DNA of 51,154 nt, taken from the IMG/VR virus record IMGVR_UViG_3300044630_004167, positions 1 to 51,154 of that record; one strand, 5' to 3'. The stretch comes from a virus. Made by a program: the position numbers and the translations under genes. The notes below the pieces were generated by a model. That model ran no database searches, had not been told where the DNA came from, and saw only the letters and a program-made list of their open reading frames with translations. Every line of letters begins with the position of its first letter. Within the stretch, counting starts at the first letter, position 1. Shown here one piece after another: positions 33,701 through 36,747 of this stretch.

Positions 33701-36273
33701 CGTGGGCAGAGTGGAAGTTCCCTAAAGGCTCATACGGGGATCAGATTAAAGAAAACGCAGAGTACCACTACTTAACCTATGGAACGGTACTTAAAGATTT
33801 CTTAAAAACTATGTATAACCTAACTCAGGATAGATTTAAAAACTACGGAGTAAAGTACCTAACACTTTACAGAGGTACCGGAGTAGACGAAGAATCTCTA
33901 AAGATAGATACCGGTATTGAATACAATGGCATAGGAGACGTCGAGGTGTTACAAAGACCTATGTCAGCTTGGACTTGGCTTTACGGCACTGCTCTTAACT
34001 TTACTAACAGTAGATTGGCAGAAAGAGCCGGAATGTTTATGGGTACTATTGTTCCGGTTGAGCAAGTACTCTCTATTCCTGGAACCGGTTTTGGTTGCTT
34101 TGAAGAAGCCGAGGTAGTTCTACTGGCAGGTAAACAGAGGTTAGTACGAGCTGTTACTAGTGATAGTTCTGATCCCGATCTAAATCAAAAAGCATTTATT
34201 AATCAAAACAAGGATCAAGTAATTTCTTACTTACTGGACCAACTTCCTAAAGATAGAAATGCCTTTGACAACCTCATTGAGTTTAATAAGAGCGACTTTG
34301 GCTCTACTGGCCCGTCGCCTAAGGAAGAAGAGCCACTAAACGTTGACAACAGCATAGAAAACTCCGACTGGGTTATTTCTGAGTTTGCAAAAAAGAAGGA
34401 TGCTACAGAACCTGTAGATAAGCAAACTATTCTAGCTGCAATAAATGACATACAATCCATCGCAGACGTAGGCCTTCCTGTAGAGTTTGAGCCCCCAGCA
34501 CGTAGCGGTGGTACATCCCCGAGCAAGAGGACAACTAAGCGTGGAACTGTTGTAAGAGGTACTCCAATGCTTTCAAAAATTGAAACAGACGCTGGAGACA
34601 TTGAGATTTCGTATGAACAAGTTGCTATTCAAAACTCTAAAGAATTAGCTGCTAAACCTACAGAAAAAGCTATAGAAGTTAAGAATAAAATTATAAGTTT
34701 AGGAAATAAAATTCTAGGCCCAGCTAAAAAAGCTGTAGATAGAAGAATGATTGATGAAGGTCTTCTACCGGAGGGGGTAGATTTAGACCAGCACAGGTTA
34801 GATCTTGCAGATGATATTGCAGCTAGAACTGAAATAATTAAAGAAAAAAATCTTGCTTTACTTAATGCTATTGAAGACATAAATAGAAATGCTTTTAAAA
34901 AGCTTCCTTACGAAGTTCAAGAAGAGATTTATCAAATACTTAGAGAAAATCCAGCTATGTACACTATTGACGATTTTTTCAAGGCAAATGATAATTTAAA
35001 CATGGCTAGAACAGATGGTGAAGGTTTAGAACAGCTCTATAAACAAGCTACTATGGAGGTAGACAGCTATAGGGCGATAAAACTATTCTCTGGTAGAAAA
35101 ATCTGGCTGGAGCGGAAAAAAGCCAAAGGCAGAGGATATGAAAAAGTACTTGAAGATTATCCAGATTTCGTAGGTACCCTTGACGGGACAAATGGCGCAG
35201 ATAGACTTGAAAATATTCTACTTGTTACAGCTTTAAATAAAGGTTTTATAGACTTATCTGAAGTTAAAAAAATGTCAGACGAACTGAGATCTTTAAGAGA
35301 GTCTGCTACTGAAGTTCAAAATCCTAGACAGTTTGTTAATAAATATCACCGATATCTGGGCGAAGAGGTTAAAAAGCAGCTCGAAAGTCTAGGTATGGAG
35401 TTTGGCTCGGTAGATATGTCTAATGTTATTGGAATGGTAAAACCTATAGCTAAATACACTACCGATCAGTATAGATACGGATATCTTAGCGCTGACGACT
35501 ACAAAAGCTTTATGAATCAGGTAACTCCTAGCATAAACTCGCTAGATCCAAAAATCTTAGAAGAACTTAAAAAAGCTATGGATACCCTTCCTAAGTCATT
35601 CTTAATGTCTATGAAAAACTACTACGAATCAATTTCTAAAAAACTTGGAATTAGACCTTCTGAAGCTAGGGCTCATTTCTTCACCGCGTCAAACGGAAAT
35701 GGGATAGTTAGAGGAGACAAAAAAGATGACTTCTTACACGAGTTTGCGCACTTCTTTCAAGGAATAAATCCAGAACTTATTGCTATAGAACATGCATTTA
35801 CGTATGATAGGGTTCGAAACGAAGACGGTACATTAAAGCCTATAATGGAAGTCCCTTATACAAACGATGTTAAGGATAACTCTGATACTTTTTCTGGTGC
35901 AAATGTGGTGGAGCCTTACATTGTAAAACAGTATGAAACTAACACCGCAAAAAGATTGGGCGCACGTAAGTACACTGAAGTGCTCACCATGGGAATTCAA
36001 GATCTTTTTGGAGACGAATCTGCTGGACGCTCCGTTACTCCTACTGGAGTTACTATTGTAACGGGGAAAGGTTCTAGGAGAACGTACTACTCGGAACCTC
36101 ATATGGACATTGCCACTGGAATTTGGTACACTGATAAAACTATGACTAACAAAATAGATCTTAAAAAGATAACTGGAATTTCAGGACTAGACAAATCTAG
36201 CCCGACTGACTGGGACTTTAAAGCACTGACTATTGGACTACTTTTAGCACTAGCTGATTTGGAAGATAACTAA
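15727..36273 (+). CDS. giant polyvalent protein B: exonuclease, metallopeptidases, ADP-ribosyltransferases, GNATs and ParB-like domains
   Basis: 6848 residues in one uninterrupted 20.5-kb frame. GTG start, with AAGGA about 12 nt upstream. The N-terminus has YTDAERR...FRDKYGRW (residues 21-42), a signature shared with A and C. Thirteen GPSPKEE-type linkers divide it. Order of recognisable parts: DnaQ exonuclease (297-523), zincin (719-939), SH3-like GD modules, an unrecognised tandem domain pair (1866-2438), acidic and Thr/Pro linkers, ART1 (3214-3696), GNAT1, GNAT2, ART2, ParB1, GNAT3, GNAT4, ParB2, ART3 (ending at 6194), and a C-terminal segment with HEFAH. Large parts (about 960-1865 and 2440-3206) are unrecognised. 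The gene sits between structural genes in the late operon, so delivery with the virion is likely. It ends in TAATG overlapping the next start. Confidence 0.85.
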   Translation: MDFEYIKPLLADASGTGDGEYTDAERRADVASQFRDKYGRWIEMGRGIKGKVRLGKNRGTDAGRTARIVGKFINATPDGKFARVLVDPSDPNFGGKIVHIRNDNAEEILATLDPEYLKKRGIQLGKNTEGFEVGDEGIQDEDTLTIEDPTPQDLEDSKADLPDPGDYKQEASTLTQAAVAGRDLATGNIVYDQGSDQYGKVTQVRTLANGTKQIFIQFQNGRRAIMNIAADHQITAWVGAREDGQQAPATGPSPKEENSVAALGIDLQTATMDANGARLPTPGAFTGAFQRIVGGAKNWADVAKRLFNQVVTYFDFETTGISNYDGDGIKNSPIQLGAVKVKNGKIIGRFNVYMNPGSKLSEWSADNLKRDVVDENGNVVLDENGKPQSTLVTPEWLAEQMSPAEALKLFLEFIGPKALLGGQNVPFDLEILQRMADEAGVKLDIAGTIDSKDLASLLPTYDPEKGVDGPKQIADKETGRMRPSSSLGPVANFLGFEPANWHSADGDAEDSYNLVRAIIDRAAKEDNQDMRLLNFPEMQRLYKERMAAFKNSISQNNPVTQKQLDALNELANSDNSVVAEEARKAIAEATTRGKAAEVLARLDNDISRPNNNTGPSPKEERGGPGLSNDVLDVLARLRRRVGLKEKKVKKLKNYVPMGFGRMSGWDQYPQEFKDIYDSAADLDQFVKMFWNLRRPGRPVDETMYAIAAAIHRSMDAIDNGRGILTYRGIRIEFDSNSDIDGRLLDELKGYLDTAVKFGFKLPTTIIFGKAGALTFDKRKLGFNPETGKVCLGESDVDENGGLRLILWDQLHNLEGDNDMVQFMGTDPKTGQDRYGTLGGERISLLLSTFSHELGHLFNREKHGKMTGSPVWAELKKIFWGSDSAPFKRFNIVPKSSDIDFDERMADLFMGAFIAFHNKEDQVLPSVAHFWKIAIEPYIDAEPAYWTDNAKRLNKKAKSVKDTAKRPKDIAVGDVLYDKDGNLHGKVVRVSKDKNGNWHYWVEGKDFKPGDVFPTGLDEYIVHGEGIVYLSKDGVHFVPDNAPDFPEKVPKTLDDSNSSEIKVEDIKPGMIYNSPEGPAIVVNIIKQGVNSDPRKNRGAKERVIVYVDPITGDIKHAVVPTGDLVRVMSAPKTDSSEPEGGSGSSEPEDPNLAAIRNWLKIAINIGMVIRPGEDLDERDRFISDLADGVIEEIKKLGLKDYAALAEYLKENLSYIGKGNPWYQVRDYVREFLDPGYGERQAKALNSIKELLKERIIFEDESGEKTDPAGGILDDILRPYLAEAADTNYEELLDLLDKNLKSGEIKHVQKLEGNSFRGNWEEVVKAVQDIISSNLGKQQPVSEESAKPTEQGENFDADGNPIKVGDLVDVIDEYGQKKTIRIYKYFVQKGYDYKINEFLSYEEGYEILGGYIVNVLNSEIGYPLNKSKLSPKNGSQGDKKDREKIRNNKFSSVKNLMYNSFIKKHRKENPNMDIEVVKKLAERDVATALEELKKLGVLDYDIFNGEFDEFTNHMFWTKTEDGKYDTPRKFNSIEDAVSAAKEYIEKKNASSEPETGTEEEEAEATATETTSESEITTDDPIGRGKIDPKGYGTNEGYVRMTHPTPDFPAETDEKNLIEKGFEIEEQDNDTRPSPKEEESEDDEEGVIPSEDPAKFAVGKKTTIIWHNKDFSSPGGRIKITYTRKADGSLDKYYKEIQWINWDGKISGDGYGPGDVLEFERDQDEQKTFRMAFEFATKALAKRNKEYNNNELPGQFPHPFKKVGNDHIWRVVKDAKTGKLKAGRDTKKDMEKKPPFGAVISHKDGKWTANILDPKGNVVATFEVDGDANDQSALENIMNQSYAELAKKYREINAPTTTPAARPAGKATDGHNFPLPDDVEMFKIRNGGLTLYGINLKADVDIFGETSASIRDGLRFGAVIEYIEGKGHWYVGLRDANSSLDQERGIKDLSLSETYKTIKGDIDDPKAWEEAVKEARKFVSDAIARHGGKNIRYGYEHRPIKSLDDVRVNDYIIFRTSYPPSVNFSDTDRPEEYISSIIGKVLSIGKDKEGNRTFKIQGKDGKIKNLTDKKLDYVGGAVRFSDDDPTIEVSTLEIVKKRVAKREMKELRYFIGMDIDKDPNKSEDSLEKIYKAVEDKIGPDLSEDHIFVQSLKKALSKKMYDKSNTKGYLTEEEIYEIADKAIEKYSTGKKSTTETEDDSEGITGAHTHPLPDDVEIFPAHGPAGGIEGDSYIYYAINGEGFRHEADYNDIGVKDGLRFGAQIHYEPAYESIGRKGQWKIELLSKNWHEDYYRGRLIEDRNAVVLGDINDPEAWKKAVEEARRMIANAVAKTGGENVPYTSEYIALESLDQLQAGDYLMNSAFFPPDFRWAGTKSQSLSTNFYAKILSVGKDKDGNRIFEVERDAVKDSKPYTTVFTDEEFIKEFGIDGGIARYSDENPNVGAPAETGTETGTEELTEEQLQANKDAWTEVGLLYRKYLAAKRGKNMKREAKRLKQELSTFPVVVLHDKLSDYKDILSNTRNTSTDENERRAITKRVAELLDAMKQLNILVRKGVDEGAGKPTDALKFNFDNLLEEIDFKVGTTTEEVTEEEEEEEEETAEETTTTEEPAKNVIETAGGVLDFSGLSPMQLGKINKHLDSKVVWEGESMTYRELYKRFAIGKRKFQVRKDTNYVNGKPVHSWGPVEYRLFIDEKRGTIKVPKMIFDAFKPTSSDPSLNEDRTSAVIEAEWAKEESGKAGASTTPTTPKGFGPVALNSNIAKKYPAMNVDKDWTIYGPDGYALGMVTKKETAGSVSKITVRDLQGKETTYNYNNLVKILALSPKDKKDIEKAEKDKAKKEDTTTPATPATSTETPTTESKDDSVTKVVKKEINDAYNVNLKLSVDEKLELWKSLRDRGLITVKNIMDVVPGDYVLAIRNLDYPKPFNWDKWGAKGYYEQEFRKVVSIENEPQRGKLRPILDDGWVSHSSNPAKADVLVLTPDAFESGGTPPEPETSDSIEFIPSSKIRGLQAGDLFYIYEDGNGYAKQYIVGSNGKSVYETVNGELPGGAEENVRRPDDLDSIAERVATGSGEKVYRGLIPTDENGNPLSARQHKARIESAATSAPEAKPAEEKPEVNPAVGTEYNKDLENDLAVFRNALEDIIENFRNQPGADKDVYKAATKEIYNELKKLNSLHNESENSGEDLEKIREVYDQKMRDIGDIQAAKVRDLGPSPKEEEVFAQSAADLQNAIIQEAVRLGEIEDRYDETLRDTLFRVANSHSIGEALKQVAAKRIYRYMPDVKFDGLLKAITTNTDALDLLHAGQTLNVMYSTMLSPTEWVYTEPRSSQKDSAWVYNAFNADLSDIKDGTELLVQPINNSMIDGLSIFTVDSNLIDAVKKSKGDAFGPAESIESKDIIDYMKDKFYLRVFSSFNQDDVDHLKQGMIGYLIKSWAISSNDNNLKMHAMQHLASEIFAMDSKATAGWNFVENENESYIANMRRAGRAPAGVNTLDDLQDYLDQRIVAEANEHKEVYTKFLYAMYNSTQDALKEAGIDGMILYRGTGVSEFKDSDKLPLPFSLFGFGTRDLRDPKFDDFVNAPQEGYVYHRPMSSWSTKFEIANTFSSRYGSNTPLIAGVKIPAERIFALPGSGFGCYNEAEVVVLGGELTPATYVVPRDLSLMGRNEFLETVKNKVGPKTILTTEKENGNFVEVLASSEDFETGPSPKEEGPSINLDSSSENADWIKQVSWDLPIDMGEFLSMFSTRDQLSYFMTEPVAVGMPEEMSRNLWPAADEHFKKIDEMPKPEEPRYLPEPFDPQDPNLDLEAFYNFDYSKNPDGSPFTRSQAGDMAYAELAVLREIHNGTEEDIKNAIRHRLDTYLKVTAKPDPKATTTVESVEDQIEGDFDLDSPVEEYPNPFNASTSIKRYLNYYTDKYGRRYALLTDIFQNNTGNLYVTAYDTTGKTPEQVQEDFIDSKNYLTPDLHIAFIGTTYATPDPNDKNYESKRYIDLVTTWPEYRRRGLATALLNVARKYSKEPIVHSTSLSNAGFAFSNSVDRNPQDHTSEKSIAWQEENSNTGPSPKEETPVGNFLPEPFDPRDKKIDLDTIYNYDYTQMPDGTPFNDADQEQMDIISRRIENTLKANNGDETSYPVLNLKNFRRTLYQQIIAKPTEGSSTTRESILNQVEFSDKPAVKYFDQASKKEYTRYVDTFTDKYGRKYYIVTNIDESSGRQTVVAYDEKNFEGMPLPEDYVRNDQPVSGMSDVGALQTYIYRDPSVTEIQSAMVKDNYQRRGLATAMVAILEKRIGLPVVHSDNLSKMGFAFSNSIDPGKPELHNNEESIKIQSETGPSPKEEIPEDDGGDEVDTNRTPGNILAAQLKVLADGLGKDFSENADYKDISVDPENLPESLDIWKNLQFMAPMSQDLKIVAAELISAEMKSSAKNILRSLALANNEELLYIGEEVYDLLADNEDESDDYDIIMKAFGTDLNNLTRDSLILSYDAEDVTMYVSTVNAFIDDDEDRPDSYFTPERLKKQISKYANKNDMTILSSNSPDISESMRYVGSVLFIKQWSQTSNNETLADALQKAAVEAFNMKDGSWATSTSYIENEPDEKLKEVMRETSKSYKEKLDYLYDMNSQVYMDFIKSMYKVTQAYLKDLGIKYVRVYRGTGVTEARDVQGDSDFKSSGVGMVNVMQRPMSSWSFDEETALGFAANSGDNDVRDPMFVATLVPAGQVLGFPGTGFGSFEEGELVLLGGFPRKVMAAVHKNNSQEKKSTGNWLSDAVVSNDPVSERDFFLRKALPQIDEHFTNLSESDTQDLLNRNSGISDSTGPSPKEEEVSDDQNQPYNLDNSSRNANWVKFVPSPKEEVTDAIAKAYKDFLDKKHPNLEYQPFDVNTQIGIGPDNDIIGLVRPEALKKIQGNLAAEPTTVNSIEQDYRSGEGLYEPVLVGYNPDTGYATVLEGNHRVQAAINAGEEFIPTVLVTWGISARDEDDSEDFTPGIVEKTPGNPFNTDVSSKTTKEVNPYFVFPDSDIYIPEDLGPSPKEEKPSKKLLKEPFDPTDFTIDLEKFYNFDYSKMPDGTPFDVYRQQQMDILTDAINNETNNFERKLRIAERRRIYQGYFAKPNLKSSTNIETIKDQVGLLDDNTSRMNYTGAGKPYADLPSEYKQSTQYVDEFTDKYGRQYWAVTKVVSGLGMSNVKFYDKSENSLQDIKDTSENISPISMLDVFNNKISMVHTSDRYLRRGLATAALYLARERSGKEVQHSEMLTSFGRAFSLSVDPNPGLHKNDESKALLLANESGPSPKEEAPAGGFLPEPFNPNDRTLDLDSIYNYDYTKLPDGTPFNAKQQKAMDHENKILEEAIASGDEAKIRAAKIARRYTYNTFITVANPDSKTNTETIANQITPGKTKPKKFTGFVRYTDNFTDKYGRKYIIFTDISTDDSSDNAVIVTAHDLESQFLEPLFTPEGMENVDRFGGKYLHISSLKVNDSDRKDLNGSAEIGIIGTDDAYRRRGLATALLYLARKHYSKPINHSSTLTMYGKAFSNSVDAGKPEVHDSIESQQLQRDILKKKGLPVEEPELDGDEIDYGPSPKEETPSGQPTIVTNKYLEVIPLNNAYRDKNDPDLDITEWMTKGTNIYGIGNGGNPLGYVRTEKLATMKGNLADMTSSVDSISQDLEDGTGYLEPVLVWYNPITGRSFIAEGNHRVEAARLTGREYVPVIVGVSTVDFKNPSKVEKAGGVGDTVLNKDGSLGKFRNVKDGAIINPYHLFNDEDLLYPRVNLDPNDVPGFTDVLKIQSELLDERMVENQETGINDIAKWYDPNTFDVDSPIAFMGETPEKLKDITARNIGDNMMSSVEDMLAAVNYGIWIGNLLRNKFNPMGLDSEKIAKKALDTKSDKLSADSIVLFIDESEHSSSQGIVIRTLGDLLDEMDPDDEETYGTNWNNADYKTLLKDYYANEDFKAIFFDKPKDVLAFKAKVASMLVAQWAETSNGNDMQSHALQMAAVDAFKMPDGSWAEWKFPKGSYGDQIKENAEYHYLTYGTVLKDFLKTMYNLTQDRFKNYGVKYLTLYRGTGVDEESLKIDTGIEYNGIGDVEVLQRPMSAWTWLYGTALNFTNSRLAERAGMFMGTIVPVEQVLSIPGTGFGCFEEAEVVLLAGKQRLVRAVTSDSSDPDLNQKAFINQNKDQVISYLLDQLPKDRNAFDNLIEFNKSDFGSTGPSPKEEEPLNVDNSIENSDWVISEFAKKKDATEPVDKQTILAAINDIQSIADVGLPVEFEPPARSGGTSPSKRTTKRGTVVRGTPMLSKIETDAGDIEISYEQVAIQNSKELAAKPTEKAIEVKNKIISLGNKILGPAKKAVDRRMIDEGLLPEGVDLDQHRLDLADDIAARTEIIKEKNLALLNAIEDINRNAFKKLPYEVQEEIYQILRENPAMYTIDDFFKANDNLNMARTDGEGLEQLYKQATMEVDSYRAIKLFSGRKIWLERKKAKGRGYEKVLEDYPDFVGTLDGTNGADRLENILLVTALNKGFIDLSEVKKMSDELRSLRESATEVQNPRQFVNKYHRYLGEEVKKQLESLGMEFGSVDMSNVIGMVKPIAKYTTDQYRYGYLSADDYKSFMNQVTPSINSLDPKILEELKKAMDTLPKSFLMSMKNYYESISKKLGIRPSEARAHFFTASNGNGIVRGDKKDDFLHEFAHFFQGINPELIAIEHAFTYDRVRNEDGTLKPIMEVPYTNDVKDNSDTFSGANVVEPYIVKQYETNTAKRLGARKYTEVLTMGIQDLFGDESAGRSVTPTGVTIVTGKGSRRTYYSEPHMDIATGIWYTDKTMTNKIDLKKITGISGLDKSSPTDWDFKALTIGLLLALADLEDN
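16615..17295 (+). other. Protein B domain: second DnaQ-like exonuclease
   Basis: Residues 297-523. DFETTG (Asp315, Glu317), GGQNVPFDLEIL (motif II) and HSADGDAEDS (His502, Asp507) are all present. Its flanks resemble the protein A domain: both have a YxNPGSxLSxW segment after motif I. The two are probably paralogues. It follows the first linker at 16477. Confidence 0.85.
17881..18543 (+). other. Protein B domain: zinc metallopeptidase-like
   Basis: Residues 719-939. HELGH gives His851, Glu852 and His855, and FDERMADLF at 900-908 is a good third-ligand segment, as in gluzincin-like peptidases. It follows the second linker (17566). It could process host proteins or the giant proteins themselves. 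Confidence 0.7.
21322..21984 (+). other. Protein B tandem domain, copy 1 (unrecognised)
   Basis: Residues 1866-2086. It shares with copy 2 an HxxPLPDDVE opening, a DGLRFGA core, DIDDPKAWEEAVKEAR-type helices, a 'LDxxxxxDY' barrel entry and VLSIGKDKEGNR. The pair is an internal duplication. No family is recognised; the second half looks like a small beta barrel. Confidence 0.6.
22327..23040 (+). other. Protein B tandem domain, copy 2 (unrecognised)
   Basis: Residues 2201-2438. It parallels copy 1 throughout (HPLPDDVEIF, KDGLRFGAQI, DINDPEAWKKAVEEAR, LDQLQAGDYL, ILSVGKDKDGNR, ending in ARYSDENP). An unrelated helical linker of about 115 residues separates the two copies. Function is unknown. 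Confidence 0.6.
25366..26814 (+). other. Protein B domain: ADP-ribosyltransferase-like ART1
   Basis: Residues 3214-3696. A helical N-terminal part is followed by an R-S-E class core: ILYRGTG (Arg3536), RPMSSWS (Ser3586-Ser3589) and NEAEVVVLGG (Glu3632 and Glu3634, an ExE pair). Mono-ADP-ribosyltransferases of this class use NAD+ to modify protein arginines or other targets. T4 Alt is the known example of a virion-delivered ART. Confidence 0.8.
26836..27882 (+). other. Protein B domain: GNAT-like acetyltransferase 1
   Basis: Residues 3704-4052. It begins with the NLDxSxxNxxW element, then LPEPFDPQDPNLDL and PDGSPF, then YTDKYGRRY, then YRRRGLATALL (3992-4002), a GNAT motif A (R-x-x-G-x-A) for acetyl-CoA. 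It closes with HSTSLSNAGFAFSNSVD. The substrate is unknown. Confidence 0.65.
27904..28692 (+). other. Protein B domain: GNAT-like acetyltransferase 2
   Basis: Residues 4060-4322. It has the same plan as GNAT 1: LPEPFDPRD, PDGTPF, TDKYGRKY, QRRGLATAM (4265-4273) and HSDNLSKMGFAFSNSID. Separated from GNAT 1 only by a GPSPKEE linker. Confidence 0.65.
28714..30141 (+). other. Protein B domain: ADP-ribosyltransferase-like ART2
   Basis: Residues 4330-4805. RVYRGTG (Arg4642), RPMSSWS (Ser4674-Ser4677) and FEEGELVLLGG (Glu4723, Glu4725) form the R-S-E triad. A helical region of about 300 residues precedes the core, as in ART1 and ART3. Confidence 0.8.
30256..30771 (+). other. Protein B domain: ParB/Srx-like 1
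   Basis: Residues 4844-5015. GLVRPEALKKIQGN, then a YEPVLVGYNPDTG strand pair, then LEGNHRVQAAINAG (Gly4938-Arg4941) matches the phosphate-binding GxHR region of the ParB N-terminal fold. Some members are CTPases or nucleases, others small-molecule kinases. Catalytic status is unclear. Confidence 0.7.
30793..31554 (+). other. Protein B domain: GNAT-like acetyltransferase 3
   Basis: Residues 5023-5276. LKEPFDPTDFTIDLE, PDGTPF, FTDKYGRQY, LRRGLATAALYLAR (from 5218) and HSEMLTSFGRAFSLSVD. Same architecture as the other three copies. Confidence 0.65.
31576..32418 (+). other. Protein B domain: GNAT-like acetyltransferase 4
   Basis: Residues 5284-5564. LPEPFNPNDRTLDLD, PDGTPF, FTDKYGRKY, YRRRGLATALLYLAR (from 5486) and HSSTLTMYGKAFSNSVD. 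The closest-looking match to GNAT 1 around motif A. Confidence 0.65.
32440..33000 (+). other. Protein B domain: ParB/Srx-like 2
   Basis: Residues 5572-5758. GYVRTEKLATMKGN, YLEPVLVWYNPITG, and AEGNHRVEAARLTG (Gly5679-Arg5682). Clearly paralogous to ParB-like 1. Here no GPSPKEE linker separates it from the following ART3 region. Confidence 0.7.
33001..34308 (+). other. Protein B domain: ADP-ribosyltransferase-like ART3
   Basis: Residues 5759-6194. TLYRGTG (Arg6049), RPMSAWT (Ser6080, with Thr6083 in place of the last Ser) and FEEAEVVLL (Glu6127, Glu6129). The triad is still complete, with a slightly altered second motif. Confidence 0.75.
34330..36270 (+). other. Protein B C-terminal segment with HEFAH metallopeptidase motif
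   Basis: Residues 6202-6848. It opens with the third NLDxSxxNxxW-type element (LNVDNSIENSDW). A long helical stretch follows. Near the end, FLHEFAHFFQG gives His6671, Glu6672 and His6675, a zincin-like site. A possible third ligand is in RKYTEVLTMG (Glu6751). The helical part resembles internal head proteins only in general character; no family is recognised. Confidence 0.55.
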
Positions 36274-36641
36274 TGGATGAAATCAACTACAATGCACCAA
36301 TCGATCCCTGGGATTTTTCTATAGAAGGGGTTAAGTGTTTTTGGACTCCAGAATATCCATTCTTAACATCTGACGGATCTGAAGACGGTAGTCTTATTAT
36401 AGAAAACATAACAAAGTTTTTAGACGATCAGTGGGACTTTGAGGATGGAATGTTTAACATCCCTCCTACCGGCCCTGCCCTATATAAAAACGTCTCTTCT
36501 CCATATGCTGTACTTTACGCGATATTATACATTTACGGAGATGAGCCAGAGCTTATTTCTTTTTCAGAAAATGCCCCCAAATGGTCATACATTGATCCAG
36601 ACGATAATGGCGATTTGCAAGATAGTCCTATAGTAAATTGA
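36273..36641 (+). CDS. 122-residue protein after B
   Basis: 122 residues. The ATG overlaps the stop of protein B (TAATG), so it is probably coupled to it. The protein is acidic and rich in Trp, Tyr and Pro (PIDPWDFSIEGVKCFW, DDQWDFEDGMFNIPPTGPALY). It has no signal peptide or clear membrane segment. Composition resembles the small acidic proteins before B. No family is recognised; a partner of the giant protein is an inference from position only. Confidence 0.65.
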   Translation: MDEINYNAPIDPWDFSIEGVKCFWTPEYPFLTSDGSEDGSLIIENITKFLDDQWDFEDGMFNIPPTGPALYKNVSSPYAVLYAILYIYGDEPELISFSENAPKWSYIDPDDNGDLQDSPIVN

Positions 36642-36673
36642 TAGATTTTAAGTAGATAAAAAAGACACTAAAT

Positions 36674-36747
36674 AATAGTACTGATAGAATAGTACTGCGT
36701 ACAAACGTTATATTTGCCTACGCTGACGTTACCATCCATTATGGAGG
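36674..36747 (+). promoter_or_regulatory. intergenic region with direct repeat, candidate -10 and strong RBS before C
   Basis: AATAGTACTG occurs at 36674-36683 and 36688-36697. TAGAAT at 36685-36690 lies between them and could be a -10 element. GGAGG at 36743-36747 is the ribosome binding site for the ATG at 36759. The gap suggests a new promoter for the capsid protease and capsid genes. Confidence 0.35.

Larger units (their letters stand above)
16477..34329 (+). repeat. thirteen GPSPKEE-type interdomain linkers in protein B
   Basis: Copies start at 16477, 17566, 20611 (RPSPKEE), 25345, 26815, 27883, 28693, 30142, 30235 (VPSPKEE), 30772, 31555, 32419 and 34309. They separate DnaQ, zincin, ART, GNAT and ParB-like modules. 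The copy at 26815 encodes Ser with AGC while the others use TCN, so the amino acid is kept despite a codon change that needs more than one base. Confidence 0.9.

Noticed and set aside
6606-34329. GPSPKEE coding repeats as a CRISPR array or other DNA repeat
   Set aside because: The spacing is irregular (about 90 to 4,700 bp), the units are in frame within genes, and the copies differ at synonymous positions.
12773-34601. Many minus-strand open frames within A and B that contain SSLGDGP-like peptides
   Set aside because: They are antisense readings of the GPSPKEE linker codons and their surroundings. They lack ribosome binding sites and show the codon pattern of the plus-strand genes.
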